Source: Macrophomina tecta | Taxonomy: Eukaryota; Ascomycota; Dothideomycetes; Botryosphaeriales; Botryosphaeriaceae | NCBI GenBank assembly: GCA_024180945.1 | Contig: JAKSGN010000007.1 | Location: 4,030,001-4,094,000 of the forward strand | DNA: 64,000 bases | Reading direction: 5' to 3' | Shown: piece by piece, positions 59,413 through 64,000 of the stretch | Position numbering within the stretch: position 1 is the stretch's first letter | Layout: each line of letters starts with the position of its first letter | Made by a program: the position numbers and the translations under genes | Notes under the pieces: generated by a model | Told to the model about the DNA's origin: nothing | Databases searched by the model: none | The model's input: the letters and a program-made list of their open reading frames with translations, nothing else

Positions 59413-59492
59413 TGTCGGCAATGGCGGGAGCGAAAGTCCGCAGGGAGATGTGAGTGTCGGCAATGACGGGAGCGAAAGTCCGCAAGGAGATG
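59413..59492. repeat. Two tandem 38-bp copies, 42-bp period, upstream of the transcription factor
   Basis: Copies at 59413-59450 and 59455-59492 differ at two positions, both G in the first and A in the second. They contain GCGGGAGCG/GACGGGAGCG and TCCGCA, so CGG-type half sites of zinc-cluster factors occur in each copy. They lie between the divergent genes. Confidence 0.85.
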
Positions 59493-59827
59493 ATGTGAGG
59501 TTGCGGAGTTACGAAGGATTTGCGGAGTTTGGCTCGCTAAATAGTTGGCCAAGCATCAAGATGTCGTAGCTTACCTCCTCCCGGTGACTAAATGTCCGCA
59601 TGTCTCTAACAATTTTGCGGAGGGAGCTCGGGGGGTTTCTCCGCATTGAAGGTTTACTAATACGGAGAAGACAATATAAAACCCCGTAGCCCTTGCGTCG
59701 AGACATCAACACCAGAAAGCCAAATCTCCCTATCGCTCTTGGACTTCAGCAGCCTCTAATCATCATTGAGTATGCAACCACTTTTACCCCCCTAAACTGA
59801 GTACTAACAGCGGTCATGCAAGTCAAC

Positions 59828-60300
59828 ATGGCGACTCAATCAAACTCCCTCAGCGACTGGGTAAACCAGCTCTACCAGGCGCTCTACTACCAACCTGACA
59901 ATGACGTTGCTATTAAAGCCTTCGAGGAACAGGTTGATCCGAGCTTCGTTGCGAGGTAATATATGGACTTATCCAATGTCTACCTCGAACAGGCTAACCG
60001 AAGCGTGTATATAGGATCAACCATAGCCACTTTACCTTTGACCAGTTTAAGGAGCTCCTTAAGCAATCCCGCAGCGCTCTCACTTTTTCGCTATCGAGCA
60101 GCTCAGATATCTTAAAGTGGGATGATGCGGAGCAAAAGGGCGGCACCGTGGCGCAGTTCCTAAAGTCCGCTAGCAAGGACAACGCGACGGGCAAGGAGAC
60201 TAAAAGTACCACCGTCATTCTCTCGACGGTCAAATGGGTTGATGGGAAGAGGCTGCTTACGGAGACGACGGAAGTTAATGTCGATGAGCAGGAAGCTTAG
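59828..60300 (+). CDS. Small conserved fungal protein of unknown function
   Basis: Two exons (59828-59955 and 60015-60300) give 137 residues. The start MATQSNSLSDWVNQLYQALY has a good context; a Met four residues upstream at 59816 is possible. The sequence continues FVAR/INHSHFTFDQFKELLK across the intron and ends WVDGKRLLTETTEVNVDEQEA. The pattern of alternating helices and strands suggests an NTF2/SnoaL-like fold, but this is inference. No signal peptide is visible. It is transcribed away from the zinc-cluster gene, sharing the upstream region that carries the tandem repeats. Confidence 0.72.
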
Positions 60301-60939
60301 CTTAGGCTCCCGTTAGCTCTGGTGGGATACTGAGTTATTGTCATTCCGTATCCCTATAAAAGACGGTTATCTCTAGCGCTCTTCAATCTAGCACACCGAG
60401 ATGTTCTTTATATCTCTCTTGCATTTCCAGACGTCAACCTATAAGCTTGCGGTAACCTGAGAGTAAAGTGCCGTTAAGTAGGAGGATAAAACTTCATTTA
60501 TATACCTATGCTCCTACCACATGCAATGATTAAGTTTTACCTTCTTAGCATAACTACTGGTTGACTCTTGCCAAGCGCTGGTTCAACGAATAGCCCTAAG
60601 GAATAAAAGATCAAGATTAACAAGCAACGCTTACTGAGCAGTTATTGACCGGGGTTACTATACAATGGCTGATCCTGCTGCTCTCAGAGGTAGCCATGCG
60701 TCAAGCATATCTTCTCGTCCGGCGCGATCCGCCGGCACCTCCTTGGGTTTGGCGCCTTCTCAATGAGCTTACCTCTTGGGTATCGTTACTTTGTAGCAGC
60801 TTTTTTCACGGGAGAACGCCATAATCACGATAACCCTCTGCACCCTACCTTCCCCCAAGGCGCTCAAATCAACCTGTTCTATTGCAAGCAGGCACAAAGC
60901 GACGTGCAGAAGATCTTCGACACGTCCAGCGACGCAGGA
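60301..60939. other. Intergenic, no gene seen
   Basis: Short frames only. The right end grades into the transposase-like relic. Confidence 0.4.
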
Positions 60940-61333
60940 GAGCCAAATACCCGTTGCAGCACCGAAGAAACGTGGCCGTCCGCGCAAGCCCGCCTCGCAG
61001 CAATTCACCATTGCAGAAGACATCACCGCTACTCAGCCAGCGTAGCAGTTATCTCAGTAGCCGCCTGTACCTCGCAAGAACCCATTTGTGACGAATCAAC
61101 GCGAGCAGCTCGGCTGGAACGAGCCTCCATACGGCTTTCAGACGCTCAACGTCCCGCACCGCGTGCCGCAGCTACACCTATCCAAGAGCTTCAATAGCAA
61201 CGCCAGCAACGACATCTGGCCTGGCCCGGCTGCTTTCTTCGACCTGTATTTCCCTTATTGGCTGCTTCAAGAGATCGGTGACAGTAAGAACGAATATCGG
61301 CAGCTGTTGGAAACTGATCATTGGTGTTCTTGA
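60940..61333 (+). pseudogene. Relic resembling the N-terminus of a piggyBac-type transposase
   Basis: One frame shows an AT-hook-like basic motif (APKKRGRPRKPAS), then, after two in-frame TAG codons at 61043-61045 and 61058-61060, NPFVTNQREQLGWNEP and PGPAAFFDLYFPYWLLQEIG, which resembles the start of DDE_Tnp_1_7 (piggyBac) domains (PxxFFxLYFxxxLLxxI). The frame then ends. The similarity is by eye and needs a search. Confidence 0.4.
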
Positions 61334-62564
61334 TGAAGGAATGAATTGGCATGATCTTGAGGGAGGTAGTAGAGTGTTCGAATATCGCTATAAACGAGCG
61401 TACAGATATATCTCAAAGTATTCAGCCTAATTTCTGAGGATAGGAGACGGGTCATAAGCCTCTCCCCTCCTAATTTATACTACTACTTACTCTCCGACGA
61501 TGCCCTGACCTAATATAGTAGTTGTAAGCCTTAATATATGTATATGCATATTATCTAAAGCTATTCTTCATTATACTTCTCTATAATATTAATGTTTTAA
61601 GACACTTAAATGTCAATACACATTATCTATTTTTAAGAGAGTTATTAGTATCTTTTACATCTTAGAAAAGCTATGAGCGCCTCTTGTATCAAAGGAGAAC
61701 AATTAGTATATAATAGATAACTTATATATTTATAAAGTTGTACGATCCGTGCGCTCTGTAACCCGAAAGCCGAAGGGCTAACTACGTGAGATAATGGCCA
61801 GGCACCTGTGGTAGGTGTACCTAGGCTCCTCGCAATATGTGTCTATCGGGACCCCATCGCGCCAATCTTATTAAAAGGCACCTCATAGGCAAGGTTCTTC
61901 TTTCGCCTCACTGTCTCCCCTCGCAAAACCAGCGGTCATTCCTCTCAGGCTGGCTGAGGGCGTGAGCGAGGCGGCCTGCAATGCCTAACACCAGGATACA
62001 CATAGTCCTCCTGACAAGCCATTTCTCGACCTCGCTGTGAGGTCACGCATCTGAATCCATGAGTATACCTTTTGAACAAGTGATGTCGGCGCTGAACACC
62101 TCTACATATGACTGTTACCACTGTATGTGCAACCAGGAAGAAAAAAAAAAAAAAACCAAAAAGAAGAGGCTCTTAGAGCTCTAAAGAGGCATAGTCGACA
62201 CGGAAGTTCACAAGTGCCACTCTCTACTTTTCGCGTGCAAGACCGTCTATGATTAATTCCGCAATGTACAGTTTCACAAACATTCTGCCTATAGGGCGGC
62301 AAACCTGCACGTATCATCTTCCAACCTTGGCATCTGCAAATGCTGCGTCGCGAGATCTTTTATCCTAGGATCAATGATCGTCGGGGAAGCATCTAGTGCT
62401 ACTCCGCTCGGTCGCGATCCTGCGCAGCTCACCGCCTTCGCGGCCCGCCCAAAAAATTCCCGTCGCCGTAACGCCTCCGATCCATTTTTCGCGCAACCAT
62501 CATCCTCAGCCCGCACGTCTTCCTACCCCCCGATTCGAAAACGCCCCAACTCCCAGCCGCCATC
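61334..62564. other. AT-rich tract and promoter of RRP8
   Basis: Bases about 61360-61760 are AT- and TpA-rich without coding potential, again like RIP-mutated repeat sequence. The last 200 bases before 62565 hold the promoter and leader of RRP8. An A-run lies at about 62141-62155. Confidence 0.5.
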
Positions 62565-64000
62565 ATGTTCGCAGTCCCGGGTTGGAACCTCTCCGTGCCG
62601 CTGAAGGCCGAAACGCCCGTTGAGAAAACCAACGACAAGAACTCGAAGAAGCGCAAGAGGAAGGAGGCCAAGCAGGGCGCGCAGGTTAGCGGGGACAATG
62701 TGGGCGATATGTGGGCGCAGGTAGTAGAAGGCGCTGCGCCGGCGAAGGTGAAGGCGAATGGTGCACAGGAAGCAAAAGAGCTGGAGGGTGCGAAGAAGGG
62801 CCAGGACAAGCACAAGAACAAGAAGCCGCGGCGGGAATCGAATGGCGCTGGGCCAGTGAAGACTGAGAGCAAGGTTGAGGACGCGATCGAGAAGGCAGAG
62901 GATCCGGCTGAGGCGAAGAGGAGCGACGGGAAGGGAAAGAAAGACAAGAAGCAGAAGGATAAGCATGGCAAGAAGGAGAAGCACCAGAAGCAACACCACA
63001 ACGCTGAACCCGCCGCTGATGAAGCTACCGCTCCTCTGCCTGCTGCGATCCCTGCCGTTCCAACACCTCTGCCTCCTGCCAATGCGAAGCTCACGCCGCT
63101 CCAAGCCAAGATGCGCGAGAAGTTGATCGGCGCCCGCTTCAGACATCTGAACCAGACGCTATACACGACGCCCTCCCAGCATTCCCTCAAACTGATCGAA
63201 GAGGATCCGCAAATATTCCAGGAATACCATGCCGGCTTTCGGCAACAGGTGGAGAGCTGGCCCGAAAATCCGGTCGACACCTTCGTCACACTGGTCAAGA
63301 CCCGCGGCTCCGTCCGCGAAAACTGGCGCGACAAGATCCTCAAGCGCAAGGAAAAAGGGCGCGCGGCCGGAGCGCGCTACCGCAAGCCGGGAGAGCCCAT
63401 ACCAGGCGACGAAGAAGACGGCGAGGACAGCGAGGAGGAGAAGAGGCGGGCGTGGGCGTCGGCGCAGCCCAAGCCGCTTCCGCGCACGCGCGGTACGTCC
63501 ATCATCGCGGACCTGGGCTGCGGCGACGCGGCGCTGGCGACGCAGCTGCAGCCGCACCTGTCGACGCTCAACCTGCGCGTGCACAGCTTCGACTTGGCCG
63601 CGCCCAGCCCGCTCATCACCAAGGCCGACATTGCCAACCTGCCCCTGCCCGACGGCAGCGTCGACGTCGCCGTCTTCTGCCTCGCCCTCATGGGCACCAA
63701 CTGGCTCGACTTCATCGACGAGGCCTGGCGCGTCCTTCACTGGAAGGGCGAGCTGTGGGTCGCCGAGATCAAATCGCGCTTCGGCCGCGTCAGCAACAGC
63801 AAGGAGCGTAAAGTCGTCGACCACAGCGTCGGCAAGCGCCAGAAGAAAAAGGCCGAGGCCGCCCGCAAGAAGAGCGGCGCCGACAAGCGGGACAAGGAGG
63901 CCGCCGCCGCCGAGGACGACGAGGAGCTCGCCGTCGAAGTCGACGGCGTCGCCACCAGCAAGCAGGAGACCGACGTCTCCGCCTTCGTCGAGGCCCTGCG
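62565..64000 (+). CDS. RRP8: Ribosomal RNA-processing protein 8 (rRNA adenine-N1 methyltransferase), partial
   Basis: Nucleolar SAM-dependent methyltransferase that makes m1A in 25S rRNA (A645 in yeast) and assists early pre-rRNA cleavage. Open from the ATG at 62565 to the window edge, 478 residues so far, with no stop. The first 160 residues are Lys/Glu-rich and disordered, as in the yeast protein. From about residue 165 the conserved region starts (LQAKMREKLIGARFRHLNQT), then a conserved block (YTTPSQHSLKLIEEDPQIF), and the SAM-binding site IIADLGCGDAALA (about 311-323), VHSFDLAAPSPLITKADIAN, and DVAVFCLALMGTNWLDFIDE. A charged insertion with KRQKKKAEAARKK interrupts the end of the fold. 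The start MFAVPGWNLSVPL is the first Met of the frame and matches the family. Confidence 0.93.
   Translation, partial: MFAVPGWNLSVPLKAETPVEKTNDKNSKKRKRKEAKQGAQVSGDNVGDMWAQVVEGAAPAKVKANGAQEAKELEGAKKGQDKHKNKKPRRESNGAGPVKTESKVEDAIEKAEDPAEAKRSDGKGKKDKKQKDKHGKKEKHQKQHHNAEPAADEATAPLPAAIPAVPTPLPPANAKLTPLQAKMREKLIGARFRHLNQTLYTTPSQHSLKLIEEDPQIFQEYHAGFRQQVESWPENPVDTFVTLVKTRGSVRENWRDKILKRKEKGRAAGARYRKPGEPIPGDEEDGEDSEEEKRRAWASAQPKPLPRTRGTSIIADLGCGDAALATQLQPHLSTLNLRVHSFDLAAPSPLITKADIANLPLPDGSVDVAVFCLALMGTNWLDFIDEAWRVLHWKGELWVAEIKSRFGRVSNSKERKVVDHSVGKRQKKKAEAARKKSGADKRDKEAAAAEDDEELAVEVDGVATSKQETDVSAFVEAL

Overview
The window is nuclear DNA of a filamentous ascomycete (Pezizomycotina; Dothideomycetes is a guess). 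The evidence is short GT-AG introns (mostly 47-240 bp), Zn(II)2Cys6 regulators, a conventional kinesin and a RAD6 protein of fungal type, a single dispersed 5S rRNA gene, and transposon remnants broken by CpA-to-TpA changes like those made by repeat-induced point mutation (RIP).

Layout. 0.3-7.1 kb: two minus-strand genes, a large Zn(II)2Cys6 factor with a poly-Gln C-terminus and an MFS transporter. 7.1-10.6 kb: a GC-rich stretch with no recognisable gene. 10.6-14.9 kb: an E2-like protein lacking the catalytic cysteine and an Arg/Ser-rich protein with a possible degenerate VWA segment. 17.0-21.5 kb: small lineage-specific minus-strand genes, three of which share one cysteine pattern. 23.3-27.2 kb: the INCENP/Sli15 homologue. 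30.3-35.7 kb: a membrane protein, an MSS116-like mitochondrial DEAD-box helicase and RAD6. 36.7-40.1 kb: the kinesin heavy chain, overlapped at its 3' end by an ORF with a C-terminal membrane anchor. 43.1-46.8 kb: a Ser-rich single-pass surface protein with a carbohydrate-binding module. 47.6-50.3 kb: a membrane-anchored short-chain dehydrogenase and a formate/nitrite transporter with a one-base frameshift. 51.4-53.4 kb: 5S rRNA and an Obg-family mitochondrial GTPase. 54.7-55.9 kb: an F-box-like protein. 56.4-62.3 kb: an island of decayed transposon sequence and AT-rich tracts enclosing an intact Zn(II)2Cys6 regulator and a small head-to-head gene. 62.6 kb to the end: RRP8, cut by the window edge.

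Most genes are unrelated housekeeping genes: chromosome segregation (INCENP), ubiquitylation (RAD6), transport along microtubules (kinesin), mitochondrial RNA and ribosome work (MSS116, Obg) and nucleolar rRNA methylation (RRP8). I saw no secondary-metabolite cluster and no CRISPR array. The accessory parts worth attention are the cysteine-patterned cluster at 17-21.5 kb, the RIP-like island at 56-62 kb, and the frameshifted transporter. Exon borders were placed by hand from splice signals and reading frame; in every multi-exon model except the frameshifted transporter the exon lengths sum to a whole number of codons.
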